64,000 nucleotides of DNA from Streptomyces sp. NBC_00193 (GTDB lineage Bacteria > Actinomycetota > Actinomycetes > Streptomycetales > Streptomycetaceae), in NCBI RefSeq assembly GCF_026342735.1, contig NZ_JAPEMM010000002.1, positions 1,240,001 to 1,304,000 on the forward strand, given 5' to 3'. A program made the position numbers and the translations under genes. Positions 16,966-24,050 of this stretch are shown here, one piece after another. The notes under the pieces are model-generated. The model ran no database searches. It was not told the origin of the DNA and was given only the letters and a program-made list of their open reading frames with translations. Positions within the stretch are counted from its first letter, which is position 1; the number at the start of each line of letters is the position of its first letter.

Positions 16966-17280
16966 ATGCGCTGTGTCATCGCCCGCTTCCCGTTCGACCT
17001 GACCAAGAGCGGTGTCCTGGAGTCGATGAAGGGCATCAAGCCCGAGGAGGTCTCCGGCGAGTCCGTGATCATCGGCCGTCGTACCTACCCCGTCAAGCAG
17101 GTCGGCCAGGTCATCACCCGCCAGGACCGCCGCGACTTCAGCGTCGGCGAGGTCCTCCGGGCCATGACCCAGCTCGGCTTCACCTGCCGCGCCGGCCTCC
17201 CCCGGACGGCCGTGCCCGCGCGCGTGCTCAGCCCGCTCCAGCGGGCCTCCTCGATGCTCGGCACCCCCGTGACCGCCTGA
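16966..17280 (+). CDS. Conserved small protein of the cold-shock locus
   Basis: A 104-aa protein starting MRCVIARFPFDLTKSGVLES, with YPVKQVGQVITRQDRRDFS. From memory this type of protein recurs next to DEAD-box helicase and csp genes in Streptomyces (SCO5917-5921-like order); function unknown to me. GAGG precedes ATG 16966. It is followed by a strong terminator, so it closes the helicase-CBS transcription unit. Confidence 0.75.
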   Translation: MRCVIARFPFDLTKSGVLESMKGIKPEEVSGESVIIGRRTYPVKQVGQVITRQDRRDFSVGEVLRAMTQLGFTCRAGLPRTAVPARVLSPLQRASSMLGTPVTA

Positions 17281-17315
17281 CCGGTGAGCCCGGCGCATGC
17301 CGCCACCCGGACAGC

Positions 17316-17355
17316 GAAGAGGGCCCGACCGGCACACGCCGATCGGGCCCTCTTC
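17316..17355 (+). terminator. Hairpin terminator closing the helicase operon
   Basis: GAAGAGGGCCCGA pairs with TCGGGCCCTCTTC, and CGG/CCG extend the stem around a small loop. It starts 36 nt after the stop codon of the 104-aa protein. Confidence 0.85.
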
Positions 17356-17694
17356 ACGTACCGAGTCCTGACCGCCAGGAATCCGTGCGGAGAAGCCCCG
17401 GACCGGCTACCCGCCCGCGGGCTCGCACCTATCCGCAGGTCCGGCGTATGGGGGCTGGAGTCCTCGACGGCGACCTCGATGATGTCGGGGTGCACGGCCG
17501 GAGCGTGTAGGCGACGGCGGACTGGGAAGCAAGGGCTGTGCACTCGGCGCTCATCGTGGTCATCGCGCGCTCCGGGTCAGTTGTCGGTGGGCGGCCTTGC
17601 CTGCCCGGTCGTCGTGCCCTTCCACATGACTGTTCAACCTGACGGCACCCGATTACTTCAGCAACACGCACTCAAAAATCTATCCCGGCTGAAG

Positions 17695-17723
17695 TAGACA
17701 TTGGGTGATCGCGTGGTTATGGT
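17695..17723 (+). promoter_or_regulatory. Promoter of leader copy A
   Basis: -35 TAGACA (17695-17700), a 17-nt spacer and -10 TATGGT (17718-17723). The same boxes and spacing recur at 18486-18514. The flanking AATCTATCCCGGCTG before the -35 is also shared by both copies. Confidence 0.75.
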
Positions 17724-17729
17724 TTCACT

Positions 17730-18238
17730 CGTAGCCCAGAGAGACAGCAGGGCCTGGCAGAGACGAACTGCCGGGCAGCAGTACGTGCAGGTGCAGTACC
17801 CAGCAGTGAAGTCAGTGAGCAGCACCTCGGTGAAGGCGTCGACTGCGGACGCGCGCACCGGGAAGTTCGGCAGTGGGGTTCCAAGCCAGAGCAGACGCAC
17901 GACGGGCGACGGGGCTGGCTGCCGAAACGTGGCGCTGGGCCAGGCCACGAGTTGTACGAGCAGCACCAGCAGTACGCAGTCCCCCGCTTTGCAAGCAGTT
18001 GACACCGAGGGATGAACGGAGGAGTTGAAGCGCCATCAGGATCGCCCGGACATAAGCCTGAGTCCGGGTACCGCAGGACATCGATAGCGAGGTGGTCTCC
18101 GGTCAAGCAACCGCGATCCCCGTACTCCCGGCAGCATCTCGGCCGGGTCGGCGGAAACAGAAGGCCGGCGCAGCAACAGGGCCGGCAGATGGTGTAGCAG
18201 TTCCTTCGGGGCCCTGGCGTCGTACGCGCCAGGGCCCC
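17730..18238 (+). ncRNA. Long structured leader, copy A (upstream of a broken csp gene)
   Basis: About 510 nt from the predicted transcription start to a terminator-like hairpin (12-bp stem, 18208-18219 with 18227-18238). It shares several blocks with copy B: an identical 135-bp core (17801-17935), a segment near 18005-18049, a 57-bp segment (18066-18122) with one mismatch, and the final hairpin. Predicted stems are CGGTG/CACCG with GCGTC/GACGC inside, TTCGGCAG/CTGCCGAA (17866-17873 with 17919-17926), and CCCGGAC/GTCCGGG (18045-18051 with 18062-18068). A 61-codon frame inside (18012-18197) is not kept in copy B, so the region is not coding. I do not recognise it as a known RNA family. Confidence 0.6.
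17801..17935 (+). repeat. 135-bp direct repeat, copy A
   Basis: By direct reading it is identical to 18712-18846, from CAGCAGTGAAGTC to GTGGCGC. It is the conserved core of the two leaders. Multiple GCAGT/AGCAG words crowd both flanks. Confidence 0.9.
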
Positions 18239-18261
18239 TCCCTGTGCTCCGCCCGCTTCCT

Positions 18262-18367
18262 CGGCGATCAACTCCTCGGGCTTCCGCGAGCTCAGGAGGG
18301 CCAGGTCGTCACGTTCGACATCACCCAGGGCCAGAAGGGCCCCCAGGCCGAGAACATCAACCCGGCC
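18262..18367 (+). pseudogene. C-terminal remnant of a second cold-shock protein gene
   Basis: The sequence encodes in pieces AINSSGFREL and then GQVVTFDITQGQKGPQAENI. This is the C-terminal half of a CspA-like protein and is related to GFRELLEGQKVTFD in the intact gene at 14432. The first ~30 residues, including both RNA-binding motifs, are gone, and a frame change occurs at about 18290. No stop is seen at the usual place. It lies just after leader copy A, so leader A once served a cold-shock gene. Confidence 0.75.
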
Positions 18368-18485
18368 CAACCCTCCCCACCCCGCCCGCGCGGCCACCGC
18401 GATCGGCTCGGCAGCCTCATCGAGCGGCCGTGCTCGAACCCGATTACCTCCTGACCGGCCAAGAGCAAATCTATCCCGGCTGGAG

Positions 18486-18514
18486 TAGACATTGGGCGGT
18501 GGCGTGGTTATGGT
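18486..18514 (+). promoter_or_regulatory. Promoter of leader copy B
   Basis: -35 TAGACA (18486-18491), a 17-nt spacer and -10 TATGGT (18509-18514). It matches the copy A promoter in both boxes and in spacing, though the spacer bases have drifted. Confidence 0.75.
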
Positions 18515-18520
18515 TTCTCT

Positions 18521-19171
18521 CGTAACACAGAGAGACCGCAGGGCCGGGCAGAGACGAACTGCCGGGCAGCAGTACAGGCAGTACCCGTAGGTGCAGTGCG
18601 CAGGACGGTGCGGTGGTGGAGTTCCGAAGCCAGGGCTGGTGCAGGACGGCGACGGGACTGACGACCGGACCGGGTGACCCGCAGTGATCAGGGGCTACCA
18701 CGAGCAGTAAGCAGCAGTGAAGTCAGTGAGCAGCACCTCGGTGAAGGCGTCGACTGCGGACGCGCGCACCGGGAAGTTCGGCAGTGGGGTTCCAAGCCAG
18801 AGCAGACGCACGACGGGCGACGGGGCTGGCTGCCGAAACGTGGCGCCAGGTCAGGTCACGAGCAGTACAAGCAGTTGGCAGTACAGCAGTGAGCATCACC
18901 AGCATTACGCAGTACCGTTCGGCAAGTAGTTGATCACTGAGGGAAGAAACGGAGGAGCTTAGCGCCATCAGGATCGCCCGGGCCGGCAGGTTGAAGCCCG
19001 GGTACCGCAGGACATCGATAGTGAGGTGGTCTCCGGTCAAGCAACCGCGATCCCCGCACCCCGATCACGCATGATTGGGGTCTGCGGACACAGAGGGCCG
19101 GCGCAGTACGAGGGCCGGCAGATGGTGTAGTAGTTCCTTCGGGGCCCTGGTGCCATAGGCGCCAGGGCCCC
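18521..19171 (+). ncRNA. Long structured leader, copy B (upstream of the MerR-like gene)
   Basis: About 650 nt from the predicted start to a terminator-like hairpin, GGGGCCCTGGTGCC-ata-GGCGCCAGGGCCCC (19141-19171), which ends 25 nt before the MerR-like ATG. It carries all the blocks of copy A plus an extra stretch (about 18600-18710) containing GTTCCGAAGCCAGGG, a diverged third version of part of the core. The stem CCCGGGC/GCCCGGG (18977-18983 with 18996-19002) corresponds to CCCGGAC/GTCCGGG in copy A, so an A-T pair has become G-C. GGATCG/CGATCC pairing (18971-18976 with 19048-19053) is conserved too. Confidence 0.6.
18712..18846 (+). repeat. 135-bp direct repeat, copy B
   Basis: Identical to 17801-17935. 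The start-to-start distance of the two copies is 911 bp. Perfect identity beside diverged flanks points to strong constraint or recent gene conversion. Confidence 0.9.
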
Positions 19172-19196
19172 TCCACGCGTTCCAGAAAGAGGTTCA

Positions 19197-19535
19197 ATGA
19201 CAGCAGGTGACTCGTTCGGCCGTCTCGACGACGACGACTACCCCGCCTACACCATGGGCCGGGCCGCAGCGATGGTCGGCACCACCCAAGGTTTCCTCCG
19301 CGCCCTGGGCGAGGCCCGCCTCATCACCCCGCTCCGCTCGGACGGCGGTCACCGGCGCTACTCCCGCTACCAGCTGCGCATCGCCGCCCGCGCCCGCGAG
19401 CTCGTCGACCAAGGCACCCCGATCGACGCCGCCTGCCGCATCATCATCCTCGAAGACCAACTCGAGGAAGCCCAACGCATCAACGCCGAATACCGCCGCG
19501 CCAGCGAGTCCCCCACTCCACCGGCCTCGGCCTGA
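19197..19535 (+). CDS. MerR-like helix-turn-helix regulator
   Basis: A 112-aa DNA-binding protein. The MerR-type winged helix-turn-helix spans about residues 17-75, with YTMGRAAAMVGTTQGFLRAL and GGHRRYSRYQL. A C-terminal coiled-coil-like helix (LEDQLEEAQRINAEYRR) may dimerise. There is no effector domain, so it resembles BldC-size small MerR proteins. An AGAGG SD lies 5-6 nt before ATG 19197. It lies behind the ~650-nt structured leader B, and its expression is presumably set by that leader. From memory, similar genes recur near csp genes in Streptomyces. Confidence 0.82.
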   Translation: MTAGDSFGRLDDDDYPAYTMGRAAAMVGTTQGFLRALGEARLITPLRSDGGHRRYSRYQLRIAARARELVDQGTPIDAACRIIILEDQLEEAQRINAEYRRASESPTPPASA

Positions 19536-19575
19536 GGTGATCGTGCCCGTCGGCATCGGCGGGCACGATCATCTC
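19534..19575 (+). terminator. Hairpin terminator overlapping the MerR-like stop codon
   Basis: GAGGTGATCGTGCCCG (19534-19549) and CGGGCACGATCATCTC (19560-19575) pair with a single G-T wobble around a 10-nt loop. Confidence 0.8.
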
Positions 19576-19585
19576 GGCCCGCGGA

Positions 19586-20177
19586 ATGTGGATGTACGCG
19601 CAGGACAGCGGTTACACGTCCGGGCAGTCACTGGTGGGATTCACCGCGGAAGCCGCTGAGGGTGCCATCGGGCACGTGGGCCGCGCCCGGTTCACCACCG
19701 ACAGCGAAACAGCCGCGCACGACTACCTGTCCGCGGTCGGCGACTACTCGGCCCACTCCGACGGATACGTGGCCACCGCACACCTCCTCGGCCTGCTGGC
19801 CTCGCTTCCCCGCCCCCACCGCGTCCGGAGAGCACTTCTGGTCGGAACTGTGGAGGTCCTCGGGCTCCCTCTACCTGCTGCCCGCCAACATCAAAACGTG
19901 CGTGCTGAGTTCGCTGGCTGGAGAGGGCACCGGCTTGGCCGGCCAGATCCTCTCGGCCTTCGACGAGATGACCCCGCCCCAGCGCATCGCGGCCGGAGAG
20001 GTCATCGGCCAGGCACTCGCCGAGTCCGACCACCTCCCCGACCTCAAAACGCAGGTCATCGGCGAGCTGTGGCTCCGCGACCTCGAACTCACCGCCTGGC
20101 GCGTCCTGCACGCGGACCACAAATCAGCCGATCCGTCCAGGCGGGAGGCCTTCTTCGACGCATGGACGAGCGTCTGA
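19586..20177 (+). pseudogene. Frameshifted chimera: PRC-barrel start joined to an unknown helical protein
   Basis: The first ~32 residues from ATG 19586 (SGYTSGQSLVGFTAEAAEGA then IGHVGR) look like the start of a PRC-barrel protein. The barrel does not continue. Instead the frame runs through TAAHDYLSAVGDYSAHSDGY to about 19815. Coding-like sequence then resumes one frame over with GEHFWSELWRSSGSLYLLPA and ends at 20177. The shift lies near a CCCCGCCCCC run (19808-19817). So there is both an apparent fusion or deletion and a +1 frameshift. Function of the second part unknown. Confidence 0.6.
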
Positions 20178-20417
20178 TCTGCAACGTCACCCGTGCGTGC
20201 ACCGCCGAATGCGTGCGCGCTGCGTGAGCGGACGGGGCGGCACCAGCCGTCATACGGAGGACGCGGCACGGTCCGGAACCGCCCGGCACGGATTCGATCC
20301 CACGACCAGTGCGGGGGCCCCACCTCGTCACCGGCTGCACCAACTGACCCCAGCCGTGCTGGGCCGGCCTGGCCGCGTCGGCGTAACTGCCGGCCCTCAA
20401 GTAGGTCCTGCGCTGGG
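20178..20417. other. Gene-free stretch with a weak tRNA-like relic
   Basis: No convincing gene is seen. The minus strand near 20285-20355 has GTTGGTGCAGC and GGGATCGAATCC, which recall a tRNA D-arm and T-arm. The arms do not fold properly, so it is at most a decayed tRNA fragment. Confidence 0.3.
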
Positions 20418-20452
20418 GTGGGACCGGGACCCCCCTCCGGTCCCGGCCCCAC
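20418..20452 (-). terminator. Hairpin terminator after the AlkZ-like gene
   Basis: GTGGGaCCGGGACC and GGTCCCGGcCCCAC (20418-20431 with 20439-20452) pair around a 7-nt loop with one mismatch. It starts 3 nt beyond the stop codon at 20456. Confidence 0.75.
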
Positions 20453-20455
20453 GGA

Positions 20456-21604
20456 TCAGACGAGCAGCCGGGTCTCGGCGCTCGGCAGTTTGGTCCACCA
20501 GTGGGCGTACCGCCGGTAGACCTCCGGTTCGCGGTCGGCCAGGAAGGCCGTCAGCGCCCGGGCCTCGCCGGCGAGGTCCTCCCAGACCTCCTCCGGCAGG
20601 GGGTGGAAGGCGGTCGCCTCGATCCCGGCGCCGGCCGGGCGCCACACCCCGGCGACGCGGCCGTCGACCAGCAGGGTCGCCAGGGTGTCGCCGTTCATCC
20701 GGGCGACCAGCTTGCGGTACTCCGGCGGGACGATGCGGCTCCGGTCGGCGTAGGCCAGCAGCACGCTGTCCCACATGGCCATCAGCCGGGGCGGCGCGGG
20801 CGTGTCCTCCTCCGGGCGCGGTGCGCCCGGGACGTCGAACAGTTCCTCGCCGTCCGGACCCGTCAGCCGGTCGAGCCCTCCGGAGAGCTCCAGAGCGCGC
20901 AGCGCCTGACGGATCCTGGCCCGCTGGACCAGGGAGAACTGCGCCACGTCCGCCACCGACGCCGGCCCGAACCCCTCCAGATAGCGCAGGACCAGCGCCC
21001 GCAGGGACTCCTCGGAGGCCTCCGGGTCCGCCGGTACCGTGCGCGGCCGACGCGGGGGCGCGACGTACGACGGACGCTCCCCGAACGACCACGGCGCGGC
21101 GGTGGGCGCGTGCAGCAGCGGCGCGTACTGCCGCAGCCCCCACCACGCTCCGGGCTGCGGCGCCGCCCCCAGCCGCCGTCCGAGCCAGGCCTCGCACTCG
21201 GCCGTCGTACGGGGCCGGTCGGCGAAGTCCAGCAGCTCCGGCACGAGGACGTCGGCGTCCTCGGCCGTCAGCCCCGAGTCCGTGAAGCGGGTCCCGAGCC
21301 GGGCGGCCCGTACGGACGGCTGCACGGCCTCCCGGAAGGGCGGGTAGTCCTGCGCGTGCACGGCGTGCAGGGTCAGCCGCATCAGCGTCGACTTGACGAC
21401 CTCGCGCCCCGTGAAGGCGGCGTCGAGGTCGGCCGGGTCGAAACCGGCGAGCCGGTTCCACAGCGCGAGGTAGGGCGAGGCGGCGTGCTGCGCCTGCAGG
21501 GCGACCACCCGGCGGACCGCGTCACCGACGCCCATCGCCTCGCGCCGCAGCAGCAACTGCCGTGCGAGGGTGGAGCGGTTGAGCTCCCTTGCGCTGACCT
21601 TCAT
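20456..21604 (-). CDS. AlkZ-like winged-helix DNA glycosylase family protein
   Basis: A 382-aa protein of the HTH_42/AlkZ family. The family includes the Streptomyces glycosylase that unhooks azinomycin crosslinks, plus many uncharacterised members. The QxQ-type catalytic motif appears as VALQAQHAASPY near residues 35-46. Tandem winged-helix segments follow, such as LVLRYLEGFGPASVADVAQF and LAYADRSRIVPPEYRKLV. The length is typical. It is probably a DNA-repair protein for bulky or alkylated bases. The ATG at 21604 is clear. No biosynthetic cluster is adjacent to hint at a particular lesion. Confidence 0.85.
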   Translation of the reverse strand: MKVSARELNRSTLARQLLLRREAMGVGDAVRRVVALQAQHAASPYLALWNRLAGFDPADLDAAFTGREVVKSTLMRLTLHAVHAQDYPPFREAVQPSVRAARLGTRFTDSGLTAEDADVLVPELLDFADRPRTTAECEAWLGRRLGAAPQPGAWWGLRQYAPLLHAPTAAPWSFGERPSYVAPPRRPRTVPADPEASEESLRALVLRYLEGFGPASVADVAQFSLVQRARIRQALRALELSGGLDRLTGPDGEELFDVPGAPRPEEDTPAPPRLMAMWDSVLLAYADRSRIVPPEYRKLVARMNGDTLATLLVDGRVAGVWRPAGAGIEATAFHPLPEEVWEDLAGEARALTAFLADREPEVYRRYAHWWTKLPSAETRLLV

Positions 21605-21670
21605 GCCACGACCGTCCCGTCCCCTGTCGGAACGTGCAGCCTAACCGGCACCTCCGACAGCGCCTCGGAT

Positions 21671-22654
21671 TCAGATGCTGACGCCCTTCGACCGGAGGTA
21701 GGCCAGCGGGTCGATGTCCGAGCCGTACGAGGGCCCGGTCCGGATCTCGAAGTGCAGGTGCGGGCCGGTCGAGTTGCCCGTGGAACCGGAGAGTCCGATG
21801 GTCTGGCCGCCGGTGACGCTCTGGCCGGACGAGACGGACAGCTGGGAGAGGTGCGCGTACTGGCTGTACTTGCCGTCGGCGTGCCGGATGACGACCTCGT
21901 TGCCGTACGAACCGCTCCACCCGGCGGAGACCACGGTGCCGGCGCCGACCGCCTTGACGGTGGTGCCACTGCTCGCGGCGAAGTCGACCCCAGTGTGGTA
22001 GCCGCTGGACCACATGGAGCCGGCGGTCTTGTACGCGGTGGACATGCCGCCGCCGACCGGGGCGACGAAGCCGGTCGAGGTGGAACCGGCCTGCCGCTTG
22101 GCGGGCGCCTTGGGGGCGGGCGCGGCGGCCTCGTCGGAGGAATCCGACGAATCGCCAGAAGTGGAAGAACCGGAGGAAGCCGAGGAAGGGGAGGAATCGG
22201 TGGAAGTGGACTTCTTGGCCTGCTTCGGCGTTTCGGCCGGCGCGGCCGGAGCCGCGCTCTTCGCGCCGAGCGTGAGCTTGAGGCCCGGGTGGATCAGCGA
22301 GGGGTCGGTGCCGACGGCCTCGCGGTTGTCCGCGTAGAGCTGCTCCCAGCCACCGGTGAGGTGCTGACGCTCGGCGATCTTGGAGAGGTAGTCGCCCGGC
22401 ACCACGGTGTAGACGGTGGGGGCGGCCTGCGCGGCGGCCGGCGCGGCCTGGAGCGCTGCCGGCACCTGCGCGGCGACCACCTGCGGGGCCTGGACCGGCG
22501 CGGCGGCGGGCGCCGCGGCCGGGGCACCCGCGGCGTGGGCGCCGGTGGCGCCGAGCAGCGGAAGCGCGAGGGCCGCGCCACCGGTGCCCGCTGCGGCGAA
22601 CCCGCGGGATATCGAGCGGGACTTGGGACGGCGGTGCTTACCCGTTCCGGACAT
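21671..22654 (-). CDS. Secreted LysM-M23 peptidoglycan endopeptidase
   Basis: A 327-aa exported hydrolase. The N-terminus is basic (MSGTGKHRRPKSRS), followed by a hydrophobic signal segment and an Ala/Pro-rich stretch. A LysM domain (YTVVPGDYLSKIAERQHLTG) follows, then a Ser/Asp linker, then an M23 domain with zinc and catalytic motifs HTGVD and GPHLHFEI. It should bind peptidoglycan and cut peptide cross-links. GAGGAA lies 6-8 nt before ATG 22654. Its leader carries a c-di-AMP riboswitch, so expression should fall when c-di-AMP is high. Confidence 0.93.
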   Translation of the reverse strand: MSGTGKHRRPKSRSISRGFAAAGTGGAALALPLLGATGAHAAGAPAAAPAAAPVQAPQVVAAQVPAALQAAPAAAQAAPTVYTVVPGDYLSKIAERQHLTGGWEQLYADNREAVGTDPSLIHPGLKLTLGAKSAAPAAPAETPKQAKKSTSTDSSPSSASSGSSTSGDSSDSSDEAAAPAPKAPAKRQAGSTSTGFVAPVGGGMSTAYKTAGSMWSSGYHTGVDFAASSGTTVKAVGAGTVVSAGWSGSYGNEVVIRHADGKYSQYAHLSQLSVSSGQSVTGGQTIGLSGSTGNSTGPHLHFEIRTGPSYGSDIDPLAYLRSKGVSI

Positions 22655-22666
22655 GTCGAATTCCTC

Positions 22667-22830
22667 TCCGACGCCTGCGAGGTGAGCTGTCGGGTTCGGA
22701 CTGGAGATGTCCGGCCGTCCTCGTGCCGGTGAACAGCACATGTACGGCTTCACCCCGAGCTGTCCCGTTGTAAAGATCTCGACCGGAGATCCGGAACAGC
22801 GGCTTACCTGGTTCCCCCGCTCCTGCCACG
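22667..22830 (-). promoter_or_regulatory. c-di-AMP (ydaO/yuaA) riboswitch
   Basis: On the minus strand, in order: GGAGCGGGGGAACCAGGTAA, GGGGTGAAGCCGTA, and CGAACCCGACAGCTCACCTC followed by GCAGGCG. These are the conserved segments of the ydaO/yuaA class, which binds c-di-AMP. In actinobacteria this class commonly precedes cell-wall hydrolase genes and acts as an off-switch. The 3' boundary lies 13 nt before ATG 22654, near the SD GAGGAA. I judged this by conserved blocks; I did not fold it. Confidence 0.85.
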
Positions 22831-23082
22831 CGCGTGAATAGTCGGGTGCGGTTTCCGGTCGGTGGCAGGATTAGGCGGTCCGTCCGGATCGATCGCGAAC
22901 GTAATCGAGTCCGGCCACAGGGAACAAGTCATGAATTCCCCAACAGAATCTTGAAGATGACGGGCCGCCGGAATTCCGGTCACCCTCCGTCCATTCCGCA
23001 CCTTCAACAACCGCCCCAGCAGGGCAATTCGCCATTCGCGATCAGCCACTCACCGTCACCGTATGATCTGGCTCACGGGGGC

Positions 23083-23140
23083 GTGTCCGATCTCGCCTCT
23101 CGCTATGGCAAGTTGCCAGCAAGTAGCGTAATTCGGACAC
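23083..23140 (+). promoter_or_regulatory. Nested dyads upstream of the phosphatase gene (operator?)
   Basis: The outer arms GTGTCCGA (23083-23090) and TCGGACAC (23133-23140) enclose CGCTA/TAGCG (23101-23105, 23124-23128) and a perfect TGGCAA-G-TTGCCA (23106-23118). The word GCAAGT also repeats in direct orientation. A dimeric repressor site is likely. The rest of 22831-23189 shows no gene. Confidence 0.55.
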
Positions 23141-23189
23141 CATCAACGACGACAGCAGCGACGACGAGACCACGACACGGAGGAGCCCG

Positions 23190-24011
23190 GTGACCCAGCC
23201 GATACCCCAGAGCCCCCGCACCGATCCGGCACCGCAGGAGGCGGTGCTGATCGGAGTGCGCAACTTCCGCGACGTGGGCGGGTTGCCGACCACGGACGGT
23301 CGACGGGTCAAGTCGGGACGACTGTTTCGAAGCGGACATCTGGCGCATGCCACCGAAAGCGACGCAGAGTTCCTCGGGTCGCTCGGACTGCACACCGTCT
23401 TCGACTTCCGCAACGGCGCCGACCACGCCCTGGAGGGTCCGGACGTCGAGCTGCCTGGGGTGCTCAACGTCAACATCCCGCTGTCGGATCCGGCCGACGG
23501 CAGCGAGTTCTGGAAGATGGTCCGGGGCGGGGAGCTGGCTCAGCTCCGCGAGCTCCTGGGCGAGGGCAAGGCCGCCGCGCGGATGTCCCGTTCGTACCGG
23601 ACGATGATCCGGACCCGTACCGCCGAGCACAGCCGGGTGGTGCACGCGCTCGCCGGGGACAGCGTCCCGGCCCTCATGCACTGCGCCGCCGGGAAGGACC
23701 GGGCCGGCCTGTCGATCGCCGTCACCCTGCTCGCGCTGGGCGTCGAGCGGGAGGCGATCGTCGCGGACTACCTGGAGTCGAACGCCCCGCACAACCGCTA
23801 CCGGGTCCGCCGGGGCAGCGATGCGCCCGAGGCCCGCGCCCCCGAGGTGATGGAGCTGCTCGCCCCGCTCTTCGACGCCCGCGCCCCGTACCTGACCACG
23901 GCCTTCGACGCCATCGACGAGGAGTGGGGCGGCGTGGAGCGCTATCTCGCCGAGGGCCTCGGGCTCGCGCCCGAGACCCTGGACAGGCTCCGCGACCGGC
24001 TGCTGGACTGA
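23190..24011 (+). CDS. Tyrosine-phosphatase-superfamily protein
   Basis: A 273-aa protein of the Y_phosphatase3/DSP type. The P-loop HCAAGKDRAG has catalytic Cys165 and Arg171. The N-terminus carries NFRDVGGLPTTDGRRVKSG, the usual start of this family, which includes secreted lipid/tyrosine phosphatases such as MptpB. No signal peptide is seen. The GTG start at 23190 has GGAGGAG upstream. It stands alone behind the nested-dyad region, which suggests dedicated control. Substrate unknown. Confidence 0.87.
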   Translation: MTQPIPQSPRTDPAPQEAVLIGVRNFRDVGGLPTTDGRRVKSGRLFRSGHLAHATESDAEFLGSLGLHTVFDFRNGADHALEGPDVELPGVLNVNIPLSDPADGSEFWKMVRGGELAQLRELLGEGKAAARMSRSYRTMIRTRTAEHSRVVHALAGDSVPALMHCAAGKDRAGLSIAVTLLALGVEREAIVADYLESNAPHNRYRVRRGSDAPEARAPEVMELLAPLFDARAPYLTTAFDAIDEEWGGVERYLAEGLGLAPETLDRLRDRLLD

Positions 24012-24050
24012 CGCCCCACGAGGTGGGCCGTCGCCCGCCGAGCCGCCGGT

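Noticed and set aside
17429..17671. 80-aa frame on the minus strand before leader A
   Set aside because: No SD, no recognisable family, low-complexity Ser/Thr/Arg tail. An alternative frame (HPDIIEVAVED) hints at a decayed small protein but cannot be supported.
18012..18197. 61-codon frame in leader A
   Set aside because: Not conserved in leader B, where the ATG is absent; the region looks like structural RNA.
17600..19200. CRISPR-like impression from GCAGT words
   Set aside because: The repeats are short, irregular and not evenly spaced; they belong to the leader RNA.
20285..20355. tRNA-like sequence on the minus strand
   Set aside because: D-arm and T-arm words are present, but the stems do not pair and the T-loop has A for T; at most a relic.
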